A stretch of 64,000 nucleotides of DNA, from the NCBI RefSeq assembly GCF_048263515.1, contig NZ_JBLXEC010000010.1, forward strand, positions 62,001 through 126,000, in the 5' to 3' direction. Below are positions 17,451 through 26,859 of the stretch, piece after piece. A program made the translations under genes and the position numbers. The notes under the pieces are model-generated. The model did not search any database. It worked only from the letters and a program-made list of their open reading frames with translations, and had not been told where the DNA came from. Source of the stretch: Marinovum sp048263515. GTDB taxonomy: Bacteria > Pseudomonadota > Alphaproteobacteria > Rhodobacterales > Rhodobacteraceae. The stretch's first letter is position 1; each line of letters starts with the position of its first letter.

Positions 17451-19379
17451 ATGTCTGACCGCCCGGAAACCCCGCTGCTGGACCACGTCCGCGGCCCTGC
17501 CGACCTGAAACGCCTGTCCGACGTGGAGCTGGTGCGGCTGGCGCATGAGCTGCGCGCGGAAACCATCAGCGCGGTAAGCGAGACCGGCGGCCACCTGGGC
17601 GCGGGCCTTGGCGTCGTCGAGCTGACCGTGGCGCTGCATGCAGTCTTTGACGCGCCGCGCGACAAGATCATCTGGGACGTCAGCCACCAGTGCTACCCGC
17701 ACAAGATCCTCACCGGGCGGCGCGACCGCATCCGGACCCTGCGGCAGAAGGACGGGCTGTCGGGCTTTACCAAGCGCTCCGAGAGCCCTTACGACCCCTT
17801 CGGCGCGGCGCATAGTTCCACCTCGATCTCCGCCGCCCTGGGCTTTGCCGTGGCGCGCGATCTGGGCGGCGCCTGCGATACCGGGCACGGCGATGCCATC
17901 GCGGTGATCGGCGACGGCGCGATGAGCGCCGGCATGGCGTTTGAGGCGCTGAACAACGCTGGCCATTTGGGCAAGCGGATGATCGTCATCCTCAACGACA
18001 ACGAGATGTCGATCGCCCCGCCCGTCGGCGCGATGTCCTCTTACCTGTCGCGGCTCTATGCCGAGGCGCCGTTCCAGGATCTCAAGGCCGCCGCCAAGGG
18101 CGCAGTCTCGCTGCTGCCCGAACCCTTTCGCGAAGGCGCCAAGCGCGCCAAGGACATGCTCAAGGGCATGGCGGTGGGCGGCACCCTGTTCGAGGAGCTG
18201 GGCTTTTCCTACCTCGGGCCGATCGACGGCCATGACCTGAACCAGCTGCTGCCGGTGCTGCGCACGGTGCAGGCGCGGGCGACCGGGCCGATCCTGATCC
18301 ATTTGCTGACCAAGAAGGGCAAGGGCTATCACCCGGCCGAGAGCGCCGACGACAAGGGCCATGCCACGGCCAAGTTCGACGTGGTCACCGGCAAGCAGAA
18401 GAAGACGCCGTCGAACGCGCCCTCCTACACCAAGGTCTTTGGCCAGGAGCTGATCAAGGCCGCCGAGACCGACAACCGGATTTGCGCGGTGACCGCAGCG
18501 ATGCCCGATGGCACCGGGCTCGACCTCTTCAACACCCGCTACCCCAGTCGCTGCTTCGACGTGGGCATTGCCGAACAGCACGGCGTGACCTTCTCCGCCG
18601 GGCTTGCGGCGGGCGGGATGCGGCCGTTCTGCGCGATCTATTCGACCTTCCTGCAGCGCGGCTACGACCAAGTGGTGCATGACGTCGCCATCCAGCGCCT
18701 GCCGGTACGCTTTGCCATCGACCGCGCGGGTCTTGTCGGGGCGGATGGTGCCACCCATGCCGGGGCCTTCGACATTGCCTTCATGGCCAATCTGCCGGGC
18801 ATGGTGGTGATGGCCGCCGCCGACGAGGCCGAACTGGTGCACATGGTCGCAACCGCCGCGGCGCATGACGAGGGGCCGATCGCCTTTCGCTATCCGCGTG
18901 GCGAAGGCGTCGGCGTCGAGATGCCGGAAAAGGGCGTTCCGCTGGAGATCGGCAAGGGCCGCATGGTGCGCGCGGGCAAGGGCGTGGCGATCCTGTCCTT
19001 CGGCGCACGGCTCAAGGAGGTGCTCGACGCCTGCGAGGCGCTGGGCGCCAAGGGCATCAGCCCGACGGTGGCCGATGCACGCTTTGCCAAGCCGCTCGAC
19101 CGCGATCTGATCCTGAAGCTGGCCGCCGAGCACGAGGCGTTGATCTGCGTCGAAGAGGGCGCCGTCGGCGGCTTTGGCAGCCATGTGGCGCAGCTACTGG
19201 CGGATGAGGGCGTGTTCGACAACGGGCTCAAATTCCGCTCGATGGTGCTGCCGGACATTTTCATCGACCAGGCCAGCCCGCGCGACATGTATGCGGTGGC
19301 GGGGCTGAATGCCGAGGATATCGAGGCCAAGGTGCTCGAGGTTCTGGGCGTCGCGGAGATCAAGTCGTCGCGGGCGTGA
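17451..19379 (+). CDS. dxs: 1-deoxy-D-xylulose-5-phosphate synthase
   Basis: This 642-residue thiamine-diphosphate enzyme makes DXP from pyruvate and glyceraldehyde 3-phosphate, the first step of the MEP isoprenoid pathway. The ThDP motif runs from GDGAMSAGMAFEALNNAG (near residue 157), and the pyrimidine-domain glutamate lies in DVGIAEQHGVTFSAGLA (near 370). It starts 18 bases after ispA, so substrate and next-step enzymes are co-expressed. Full length. Confidence 0.96.
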   Translation: MSDRPETPLLDHVRGPADLKRLSDVELVRLAHELRAETISAVSETGGHLGAGLGVVELTVALHAVFDAPRDKIIWDVSHQCYPHKILTGRRDRIRTLRQKDGLSGFTKRSESPYDPFGAAHSSTSISAALGFAVARDLGGACDTGHGDAIAVIGDGAMSAGMAFEALNNAGHLGKRMIVILNDNEMSIAPPVGAMSSYLSRLYAEAPFQDLKAAAKGAVSLLPEPFREGAKRAKDMLKGMAVGGTLFEELGFSYLGPIDGHDLNQLLPVLRTVQARATGPILIHLLTKKGKGYHPAESADDKGHATAKFDVVTGKQKKTPSNAPSYTKVFGQELIKAAETDNRICAVTAAMPDGTGLDLFNTRYPSRCFDVGIAEQHGVTFSAGLAAGGMRPFCAIYSTFLQRGYDQVVHDVAIQRLPVRFAIDRAGLVGADGATHAGAFDIAFMANLPGMVVMAAADEAELVHMVATAAAHDEGPIAFRYPRGEGVGVEMPEKGVPLEIGKGRMVRAGKGVAILSFGARLKEVLDACEALGAKGISPTVADARFAKPLDRDLILKLAAEHEALICVEEGAVGGFGSHVAQLLADEGVFDNGLKFRSMVLPDIFIDQASPRDMYAVAGLNAEDIEAKVLEVLGVAEIKSSRA

Positions 19380-19381
19380 GG

Positions 19382-20155
19382 CTACGGCGTGGTTCCGAGC
19401 TTCGGCTGACGCCGTTGCCGCAGGGCATTGAGCGTGTGACCGGGCAGGATGGCGGCGCATTGCGCGTAGCGTGACGCCAGCCGCCGCGGGTTCGACAGCA
19501 TTCGCCAGAGCCATTCCAGCGCCAGTTTCCGCACCAGCTTCGGCGCGCGTTTCTGCTCTCCGGCCAGGAAATCGAGCCCGGCGCCGATCGAGGCAAAGCC
19601 CACCTGCGGCGTGATCTCGCGGCCCCGCGCGGCGAGGATCTCCTGCTTGGGCGCGCCCAGCGCCAGAAAGGCCAGCCTCGCCCCTGACGCCGCGACCTCC
19701 TGCAACACCGCCGCGCCCCCAGGCCCCATCGGATCGAACCCCATCGGCGGCGCGATCCGTGCCGCGACTTTCAAGCCCGGCACCTTTTGACACAAGGCGT
19801 CTGCCGCGCCAGCCAGCGCCGCGTCGGTGCTGCCCAGCAAAGCCACCGGCACGCCCTGCCGCGCCGCCAGTTCGGCCAGCGGCAGCACCATGTCGGCGCC
19901 AGGGATCAGCTCGACCGGGTCGCCGGCCAGGCGCGACAGCCAGACCAGCGGGTTGCCGTCGGCCACCACCAGGTCCTGCGCGGCATAGGCCGCTCGGAAC
20001 TCCGGGCTCTGGCGCAGCTTCACCAGGTGGTCGAGATTGACCGTCGCCAGGGCAAATCCCTCGCCGCGCGAAAACCGCGCCGCCACTTCCGCCATCAAAT
20101 CCGCCCGGCGCGGCATATTGATTGCCAGCCGGTAAGTCCCTACCTCAAAGTACAC
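19382..20155 (-). CDS. WecG/TagA/CpsF family glycosyltransferase
   Basis: This 257-residue enzyme belongs to the GT26 family: NLDHLVKL near residue 40, DLVVADGNPLVWL near 60 and a late GAPKQE. Members add an N-acetylmannosamine-type sugar to an undecaprenyl-linked acceptor early in surface polymer assembly. I choose GTG 20155 because GGAGGG lies 5 bases upstream; a TTG at 20221 would add 22 residues. It is the first gene of the polysaccharide locus and converges with dxs two bases away, with no room for a terminator between them. Confidence 0.82.
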   Translation of the reverse strand: MYFEVGTYRLAINMPRRADLMAEVAARFSRGEGFALATVNLDHLVKLRQSPEFRAAYAAQDLVVADGNPLVWLSRLAGDPVELIPGADMVLPLAELAARQGVPVALLGSTDAALAGAADALCQKVPGLKVAARIAPPMGFDPMGPGGAAVLQEVAASGARLAFLALGAPKQEILAARGREITPQVGFASIGAGLDFLAGEQKRAPKLVRKLALEWLWRMLSNPRRLASRYAQCAAILPGHTLNALRQRRQPKLGTTP

Positions 20156-20386
20156 GTTGCCCTCCGCATCCTCGGGCCTATCATCGGCGGGCAAGATGGC
20201 GAAGGTAAGGACAAATCGCAAAAACCACGCGGCGCTGCGGCATTAATTGCCGGCAAAGCTGTCGAGAGCCGAAAAATTGCCATCTTCCGGTGGTTAAACC
20301 CCGCCCGACGACATTCAAACGGACGTTCGCATGCCTCTGACCCAGACCGGCACGACCCTTCGCCCTGCCCCGCTCGCGGGGGTGCG

Positions 20387-21511
20387 ATGATGCGCGCCGT
20401 GGGTCTCATCGGCTGCGGCTTTGTCGCCGATCTCTACATGCGATCCTTCGCGCTCTATGACGACATTCAGATCGTCGCGGCGCATGACATCGACGCCGCA
20501 CGGCTCACCGCCTTCTGCGCCCATTGGGACGTGCCGCCGCAGGCGCAGTTGCAGGGCTTTCTCGAGGCGCTGCCTGAGGGCGCGATCGTGCTCAACCTCA
20601 CCAACCCGGCGGCGCATTACGAGGTCAACCGCGCCTGTCTTGCCGCCGGCCTCCATGTCTGGTGCGAGAAACCGCTGGCGATGAGCCTGCCGGAGGCCGA
20701 AGCGCTGAAAACCATGGCCGACGACGCCGGTCTGATGCTGGCCTCCGCCCCCAGCAGCGTGCTGGGCGAGGCGGCGCAGGTCTTTCTGCGCGAGATCCGG
20801 CGCGGCACCGCCGGGCCTGTGCGGCTGGTCTATGCCGAGCTTGACGACGGATTTGTCCCGCAGGCCCGCACCGAGACCTGGATCAGCGAAAGCGGCGCGC
20901 CCTGGCCCGCCGAGGACGAGTACCACACCGGCTGCACGCTGGAGCACGCGGGCTATTACCTCACCTGGCTGATGGCGGCCTTTGGGCCGGTGCGCCGGGT
21001 GGTGGCGGCCTCGGCCGAGGTCATCCCGGGCAAGCCCGGCGGCGCGCAGACCCCGGATTTCGCCACGGCCACGCTGTTCTTCCACGAAGGCCAGGTTGCG
21101 CGGCTGACCTGTTCGATCGTCGCCCCGCACGATCACCGCATCCGCGCGATAGGTGACCAGGGCGTGCTGGCGGTCAACCAGGCCTGGAACAACGCCGCCC
21201 CGGTGCGCTTTCATCAGCGGATCAACCTGCGACGGCGGCTGCTGGAGCTGCCCATCGGCCGGCGTTGCAAGCCGGGCGGGGTCACCCATCCCAAGGTCTC
21301 TCGCAAGGGCGCGGCGGCGATGAATTTTGCCCTCGGCCCGGTCGAGATGCTCGACGCCCTGGCCGAAGGACGGCCCTGCCGGCTCGACAATGCCTTTGCC
21401 CTGCACCTGACCGAGGTGACCCTGGCGATCCAGAACGCCGGTGACGACACCGGGCCGCAGGACATGGTGACCAGCTGCGACAGACCGGAGCCGATGCCAT
21501 GGGCAAGCTGA
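20387..21511 (+). CDS. Gfo/Idh/MocA family oxidoreductase
   Basis: This 374-residue NAD(P)-dependent sugar dehydrogenase-like protein has a Rossmann start (AVGLIGCGFVADLY) and the EKPLAMSL motif near residue 98, whose Lys is part of the active site. The C-terminal half is the alpha/beta domain. It most likely oxidises or rearranges a nucleotide sugar in this locus. Two ATG codons are in tandem at 20387 and 20390. Its end overlaps the next gene by 13 bases, and that gene is an SDR. The same two activities are fused at 24664-26757. Confidence 0.88.
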   Translation: MMRAVGLIGCGFVADLYMRSFALYDDIQIVAAHDIDAARLTAFCAHWDVPPQAQLQGFLEALPEGAIVLNLTNPAAHYEVNRACLAAGLHVWCEKPLAMSLPEAEALKTMADDAGLMLASAPSSVLGEAAQVFLREIRRGTAGPVRLVYAELDDGFVPQARTETWISESGAPWPAEDEYHTGCTLEHAGYYLTWLMAAFGPVRRVVAASAEVIPGKPGGAQTPDFATATLFFHEGQVARLTCSIVAPHDHRIRAIGDQGVLAVNQAWNNAAPVRFHQRINLRRRLLELPIGRRCKPGGVTHPKVSRKGAAAMNFALGPVEMLDALAEGRPCRLDNAFALHLTEVTLAIQNAGDDTGPQDMVTSCDRPEPMPWAS

Positions 21512-22455
21512 CCCTGCTGATCACCGGCGCGGCGGGCTATGTCGGTCGTCACACCGTCGCCGCCGCGCGGATGCACGGCCATGCGGTGATCGCCGTGATG
21601 CGCGACTCGTCGGACCTGCCGGAGGGCTGGATCGAGGACCCGGGTATCACCGTGATCGCCGGCGATCTGACGCACTGTCCCGCCCTGCCAGAGGCCTGCG
21701 CCCGCGCCGACGTGGTGCTGCACCTCGCCGCCTCGCTCTCTGGCGAGGCCGAGCGGCAGGCGCGCGACACGCTGCAGGCCACCGAGGCGCTGCTGGCCGC
21801 CCTGCCGGAGGGCGCGAAGCTGGTGCACCTGAGCTCGATGGCGGTCTATGACATGACCCGCGCCGACACCGGCGAGATGATCAGCGAGAGCTTCCCGCTG
21901 CTTGCCCCCGACTCCCCCGCCGATGCCTATGCCACCGCCAAGGCCGCGCAGGAGCGCATGGTGACCGAGGCCGCCAAGGCGCGCGATCTCAGGCTCATCA
22001 CCCTGCGCGCCGGGGCGATCTTTGGGCCGGACCGGCTCTGGAATGCGCATCTGGGCATTGCGGTGGGGCCGGTGCTCTTGCGGTTGGCGGGGCTGGGGCA
22101 GATCCCGCTCTGCCATGTCTCGACCTGCACCGCGGCGCTGATCCATGCCGCCGAACGCCGCGCCACCGGGCCGATCAACCTGCTCGACGAAGACCTGCCG
22201 ACCCGGCAGCGCTACCTCGCCAACCTGGAGGGCAAGCCGCCCGTGGTGCTGCCGCTCAACTGGCGTTGGCTGATGCCGCTGGCGCGCTGTGCCGCCGCGA
22301 TCGTGCCGCGCGACAGGCTGCCGGGGCTGATGCGCCCCGAGGTGCTGCGCGCCCGCTTTCTGCCGGTGAGCTATGACAACAGCCGCATGCGCGAGGCGCT
22401 GGGGCTGCGACAGGCGCAGAGCTTCGAGGCGCTTATGCACGAGGCGCAATCATGA
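21499..22455 (+). CDS. NAD-dependent epimerase/dehydratase (extended SDR)
   Basis: This 318-residue SDR has the nucleotide-binding TGAAGYVGRHT near residue 7, an active-site Ser in HLSSMAVYD (near 113) and the YxxxK pair in YATAKAAQE (near 150). The sugar substrate cannot be told. It overlaps the Gfo/Idh gene before it and the glycosyltransferase after it, so it is translated in a coupled set. Confidence 0.87.
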   Translation: MGKLTLLITGAAGYVGRHTVAAARMHGHAVIAVMRDSSDLPEGWIEDPGITVIAGDLTHCPALPEACARADVVLHLAASLSGEAERQARDTLQATEALLAALPEGAKLVHLSSMAVYDMTRADTGEMISESFPLLAPDSPADAYATAKAAQERMVTEAAKARDLRLITLRAGAIFGPDRLWNAHLGIAVGPVLLRLAGLGQIPLCHVSTCTAALIHAAERRATGPINLLDEDLPTRQRYLANLEGKPPVVLPLNWRWLMPLARCAAAIVPRDRLPGLMRPEVLRARFLPVSYDNSRMREALGLRQAQSFEALMHEAQS

Positions 22456-23687
22456 CCGGACCCCTGCTCTACCTGACCGGCGAATACCCCCGCGCCACCG
22501 ACACCTTCATCCAGCGCGAGGTGGCGGCGCTGCGGGCGCAGGGCCTCGTCGTCATGACCGCCTCGATCCGCCGCACCGGGCCGGAGCATCTGGTGGGCGA
22601 GGAACAGATCACCGAGGCGGCGCAGACCTTTCACGTGCTCGAAGCGGCGAAGAACCCGCTGCACCTGGCCTGCGCCAAGCTGCGGCTGCTGCGCCATCCC
22701 CGCCGCTTCTTTCGCGCCTTTGCCCTCGCCTGGCGGACCGCGCCGGGGGGCTTCCGCAACTGGCTCTGGCAGATGTTCTACTTTGCCGAGGCGATCATGC
22801 TGGCCGATCACATGCAGCGCCACGGCGTGCGGCACCTGCACAACCATATCGCCAAGGCGAGCTGTACCGTGGCGATGCTGGCCTCGGAACTCAGCGGCAT
22901 TCCCTACAGCTTTACCCTGCACGGGCCGGACATCTTCTTTGCGCCGGAACACTGGCGGCTGGATCAAAAGATCGCCCGGGCGCGGTTCGTGGCCTGCATC
23001 TCGGAATTCTGCCGGGCGCAGGCGATGATCTTTTCCGAGCGTGCGCTCTGGGACAAGCTGCATATCGTCCACTGCGGCATCGACCCGGCGCGCTATGACC
23101 CCGCCCCGCGGCAAGGCCCGCCGCACCTGACATTCGTCGGCCGGTTGGCGGCGGTGAAAGGCATTCCGGTGCTGCTCGAAGCGCTGAGCTTCCTGCGCAC
23201 CGAGTTCCCCGAGCTGCGCGTCACCCTGATCGGCGACGGGCCGGAACGCGCGCGGCTGGAGCAGGACGCGGCCGATCTGGGCCTGAGCGACATCGTGGAG
23301 TTTGCCGGCTATCGCAGCCAGTCCGAGGTGGCCGAGGCGCTGAAGGACACCGACGCGCTGGTGCTGCCGAGCTTTGCCGAGGGCGTGCCGGTGGTGCTGA
23401 TGGAGGCGATGGCGGCAGGCAGGCCGGTGATCACCACCTCCGTGGCCGGCGTGCCCGAGCTGGTCGAGGACGGCAAGAGTGGCTGTCTGGTGCCGCCCGG
23501 TGACGCGCTGAAACTGGCCGAGGCGATCCGCGGCGTGCTGTCCGACCCCGAGCGGCGGGCCACCATGGGCAGAGCAGGACGCGCCAAGGTGGTCGAGGAG
23601 TTCGACATCGGCAAGGAAGCGGTCTGGCTCGGCCGGCTGTTCGAGATCTACGCCGAGGGCGCGACACATCCGGGCAAGCGCCCATGA
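22452..23687 (+). CDS. Glycosyltransferase family 4
   Basis: This 411-residue retaining GT-B enzyme carries the C-terminal E-x7-E signature in FAEGVPVVLMEAMAAGRPVI and a linker VGRLAAVKGIPVLLEAL near residue 230. The N-terminal half reads TGEYPRATDTFIQREV, as in several exopolysaccharide transferases. It overlaps its upstream and downstream neighbours by four bases. It adds one sugar of the repeat unit, of unknown identity. Confidence 0.88.
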   Translation: MTGPLLYLTGEYPRATDTFIQREVAALRAQGLVVMTASIRRTGPEHLVGEEQITEAAQTFHVLEAAKNPLHLACAKLRLLRHPRRFFRAFALAWRTAPGGFRNWLWQMFYFAEAIMLADHMQRHGVRHLHNHIAKASCTVAMLASELSGIPYSFTLHGPDIFFAPEHWRLDQKIARARFVACISEFCRAQAMIFSERALWDKLHIVHCGIDPARYDPAPRQGPPHLTFVGRLAAVKGIPVLLEALSFLRTEFPELRVTLIGDGPERARLEQDAADLGLSDIVEFAGYRSQSEVAEALKDTDALVLPSFAEGVPVVLMEAMAAGRPVITTSVAGVPELVEDGKSGCLVPPGDALKLAEAIRGVLSDPERRATMGRAGRAKVVEEFDIGKEAVWLGRLFEIYAEGATHPGKRP

Positions 23688-24658
23688 GCGATGTCGACCT
23701 GATCCTGATCGGCCGCAATGAAGGCGCGCGGCTGGAGCGCTGCCTCGCCTCGGCCCGCGGCCAGGCGCGGCGCATGGTCTATGTCGACAGTGGCTCGAGC
23801 GATGGTAGTGTTGCCGCGGCCGAGGCGGCGGGGGCCGAGGTGGTGCATCTCGACCTGTCGCGGCCCTTCACCGCCGCGCGGGCGCGGCACGCCGGGTTCG
23901 AGCATCTCGAGGCCACCGGCGGCGCGGGCGAGATCCTGCAATTCATCGACGGCGATTGCGCCATCGCCCCGGGTTGGATCGAGACCGCCCGCGCGGCCCT
24001 GCTGGCCGAGCCGAAGCGTGGCCTTGTCACCGGCTGGCGGCGCGAGATCGCGCCCGAAGCCTCGGTCTACAACGCCCTCGCGCAGGTGGAATGGCACCGT
24101 CCGGCGGGCGAAATCGCCGCCTGTGGCGGTGACATGATGGTGCGCCGGGCGGCTTACGTCGAGGCCGGCGGCTTTGACGCGCAGGTGATCGCCGCCGAGG
24201 ATGACGAGCTTTGCTGCCGGCTGCGCAAGGCCGGCTGGCAGCTCTATCGCATCCCCGAGGAGATGACCCGCCACGACGCCGCGATGATGCACTTCGGCGC
24301 CTGGTGGCAACGGGCGGTGCGCACCGGGCATGGCTTTGCCCAGGTCGGCCATCTGCATCCCGAGTATTTCAAACGCGAGCGCCTGCGCACATGGGCCTGG
24401 GGCCTCTTCGCGCCCCTGCTGGCGCTCTTCGGCCTGATCGCCGCGCCCTGGCTGACGGCGCTGGTGCTGCTGGCTTACATGGTGTCCTGGCTGCGATCCG
24501 CCCGGGGGCTGATGCGCCACGAAGGCCTGCCGCGCGGACAGGCGCTGCATCACGCGGTCTTTCTGACGCTGTCGAAGTTTCCCAACCTGATCGGCATGGT
24601 CCGGTTTCATCTGCGCAGGTGGATGGGCCGGGACATGCGGATCATCGAGTACAAGTGA
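23684..24658 (+). CDS. Glycosyltransferase family 2 with C-terminal membrane segments
   Basis: This 324-residue inverting GT-A enzyme starts DLILIGRNEGARLERCL, with YVDSGSSDGS (near residue 34), a DGD metal site (near 88) and the acceptor-side block AEDDELCCRLRKAGW. Two hydrophobic segments near residues 240-270 suggest membrane attachment. It overlaps the stop of the GT4 gene and ends within a GTGA overlap candidate for the next gene. Confidence 0.87.
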   Translation: MSDVDLILIGRNEGARLERCLASARGQARRMVYVDSGSSDGSVAAAEAAGAEVVHLDLSRPFTAARARHAGFEHLEATGGAGEILQFIDGDCAIAPGWIETARAALLAEPKRGLVTGWRREIAPEASVYNALAQVEWHRPAGEIAACGGDMMVRRAAYVEAGGFDAQVIAAEDDELCCRLRKAGWQLYRIPEEMTRHDAAMMHFGAWWQRAVRTGHGFAQVGHLHPEYFKRERLRTWAWGLFAPLLALFGLIAAPWLTALVLLAYMVSWLRSARGLMRHEGLPRGQALHHAVFLTLSKFPNLIGMVRFHLRRWMGRDMRIIEYK

Positions 24659-24663
24659 GTGAA

Positions 24664-26757
24664 ATGGTTTTGAGAACTGGCATTATCGGCGCGGGCTATA
24701 TCGCGGATTGGCATGCGGATGCGGTGAAACTGACCGGCGCGGCCCGGTTGACCGCGGTCTGCGATCTGTCGGCCGAGGCGGCGGGCGCGCTGGCCGCAGC
24801 GCATGGGGCGCAGGTCTTCACATCGGTCGAGGAGATGATCGCCGCTGATGTGGTCGACGCCGTGCACATCTGCACCCCGCCGCAACTGCACAAGGCGCTG
24901 GCGGTACAATGCCTGACCGCCGGGCTGCATTGCCTGGTGGAAAAGCCCGTCGCGCTGTCACTGGCCGAGATGGAGGCGATGGCCGAGGCCGCCAAGGCTT
25001 CCGGCAAGGTGCTGGCCTCGGGGCATAATTTCCTCGGCGTGCCGCGGTATGAGCGGCTGAAGGCGCTGGTGCGCGACGGTACACTGGGCAAGTTCGCCCA
25101 GGCCGAGATCAACTGGCATTTCCCGCTGCCGCCGCTGCGCTCGGGGCCTTACGGGCTCTGGCTGCTGCGCGAGCCGGGCAACCTGCTGAGGGAGCTGGGG
25201 CCGCATCTCTATGCCTTTGCCGTCGATCTCTTCGGCCCGGTCGAGGTGATCTTTCTCGACGTCTCCAAGCCCGTCGAACTGCCCGGCATGGGCGAGCGGC
25301 CGCAGGTCTGGCGGGTGCTGGCGCGGGCCGGCGGGGTGGAGCTGTCGTTCAATATTTCGCTGGTCGAGATCATGGACGACCGGTCGCTGACGATCCGCGG
25401 CTCCTCGGCCATGGCGCGGCTGGACTACGCCAATGACACCCTGCAGATCAGCCGCGAGAACACCGCCGATATCGTCGCCAACCCCTTCCTGCGGCAGATG
25501 GGACAGGCCGGCGGCGCGCTGCGCGAAGGCGTGGTGAACGGCGCGCGGCAGCTGGTCTCGCTGAACCGCAAGCAGCCTTATGCGCTGTCGTTTCAAGGCG
25601 TGGTGCGGGCCTTCTACGACGCCGCCGCCCAAGGCAGACCGATTGACGCGCGTTTCGGCCCCGAGGCCGCACTGCAGGTGACCCAAGCGCTGGACGACAC
25701 CCTCGCCCTGCTGCCGGAGCTGGCCGCGCCGAAGGTGCCCGCGAAGACCCGCGATCCGCAGCCACGGGCGCTGGTGATCGGCGGCACCGGCTTCATCGGC
25801 CGGCATCTGACCCGGGCGCTGGTGGCGCGGGGCACCGATGTGCGGGTGCTGTCGCGCGGGCGCTCCGGGCCCTTTGCCGACCTGCCGGACCAGGTGGAGA
25901 CCGTGGCCGTCTCGCTCAGCGACGCCGAGGGGCTGCGGGCGGCGATGGAGGGGATCGAAGTGGTCTACAACCTCGCCCGATCGCTCGAGACCACGTGGGA
26001 AGCGGCGCTGGAGAACGACGTCGGCGTCGCGGTGCGCGTGGCCCACGCGGCGCAGGCCGCCGGTGTCAAACGGCTGGTCTATACCGGCACCATCGCGTCC
26101 TACGACATGTCGGATCCGGGCCAGACAATCACCGAAGCCACGGGCTTTGACGAGGACATGAGCGACCGCAATCTCTACGCCCGCTCCAAGGCGGAATGCG
26201 AACGCCGGCTGATGCAGATGCACCGCGACACCGGCCTGCCGGTGACCATCGCCCGGCCCGGCATCGTCGTCGGACCCGGCGGGCCGCTGCAGCACTGGGG
26301 CATCGGTCGCTGGCATGGCGCCGGCGCGGTGCGGATCTGGGGCAAGGGGCGCAACATCCTGCCCTTCGTGCTGATCGAGGATGTCTGCGACGGGCTGATC
26401 GCCATGGGGGACCACCCCGATGCGGTGGGCGAAAGCTTTACCCTTGTCGGCGAGCCGATGATGTCGGCGCGCGATTATTTCGACGCCATCCATCAGGCCA
26501 CCGGCGCGCGCATCGCGGTGAAGCCCGGCAATCTGCACCTGTTCTGGGCGGCGGATGCGGTGAAATACCGGCTGAAACGCCATGTGCTGGGCCGCAAGGG
26601 CGCGCTGCGCGCCTCGCTTCGCGACTGGAAAAGCCGGGCGCATCTGTCGCCCTTCGACAATTCCAAACCCAAGCGGGTGCTGGGCTGGCAGCCCGAGACG
26701 GACCGCGCCGCCTTCATCGACAAGGCGATCACCCGCGCCAACCTCTTCGGTTTCTGA
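24664..26757 (+). CDS. Fusion of Gfo/Idh oxidoreductase and NAD-dependent epimerase
   Basis: This 697-residue protein joins two enzymes. Residues 1 to about 340 are a Gfo/Idh/MocA dehydrogenase (GIIGAGYIADWH, then VEKPVALSL near residue 95). Residues about 360-697 are an extended SDR with its own Rossmann motif (GGTGFIGRH), a YTGTIASYD block and the catalytic YARSKAE. A GTG at 24655 is in frame and overlaps the GT2 stop by four bases, so the true start may be three codons earlier. The same pair exists as separate genes at 20387-22455. The fusion would let an intermediate pass between the active sites. Confidence 0.85.
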   Translation: MVLRTGIIGAGYIADWHADAVKLTGAARLTAVCDLSAEAAGALAAAHGAQVFTSVEEMIAADVVDAVHICTPPQLHKALAVQCLTAGLHCLVEKPVALSLAEMEAMAEAAKASGKVLASGHNFLGVPRYERLKALVRDGTLGKFAQAEINWHFPLPPLRSGPYGLWLLREPGNLLRELGPHLYAFAVDLFGPVEVIFLDVSKPVELPGMGERPQVWRVLARAGGVELSFNISLVEIMDDRSLTIRGSSAMARLDYANDTLQISRENTADIVANPFLRQMGQAGGALREGVVNGARQLVSLNRKQPYALSFQGVVRAFYDAAAQGRPIDARFGPEAALQVTQALDDTLALLPELAAPKVPAKTRDPQPRALVIGGTGFIGRHLTRALVARGTDVRVLSRGRSGPFADLPDQVETVAVSLSDAEGLRAAMEGIEVVYNLARSLETTWEAALENDVGVAVRVAHAAQAAGVKRLVYTGTIASYDMSDPGQTITEATGFDEDMSDRNLYARSKAECERRLMQMHRDTGLPVTIARPGIVVGPGGPLQHWGIGRWHGAGAVRIWGKGRNILPFVLIEDVCDGLIAMGDHPDAVGESFTLVGEPMMSARDYFDAIHQATGARIAVKPGNLHLFWAADAVKYRLKRHVLGRKGALRASLRDWKSRAHLSPFDNSKPKRVLGWQPETDRAAFIDKAITRANLFGF

Positions 26758-26859
26758 CAAGTCGCAAGGAATAGGCTTATTTCTGCCCGATTTTCGGTGT
26801 TTGCTGCCGGAGAATAACAAGGCGGGACAAACCGGACCCCGTCGAGGCAAGAGTTGATC

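Noticed and set aside
16242..19184. A 980-codon open frame opposite xseB, ispA and dxs
   Set aside because: It spans three well-recognised genes and has low-complexity composition, so it is a mirror effect of codon bias.
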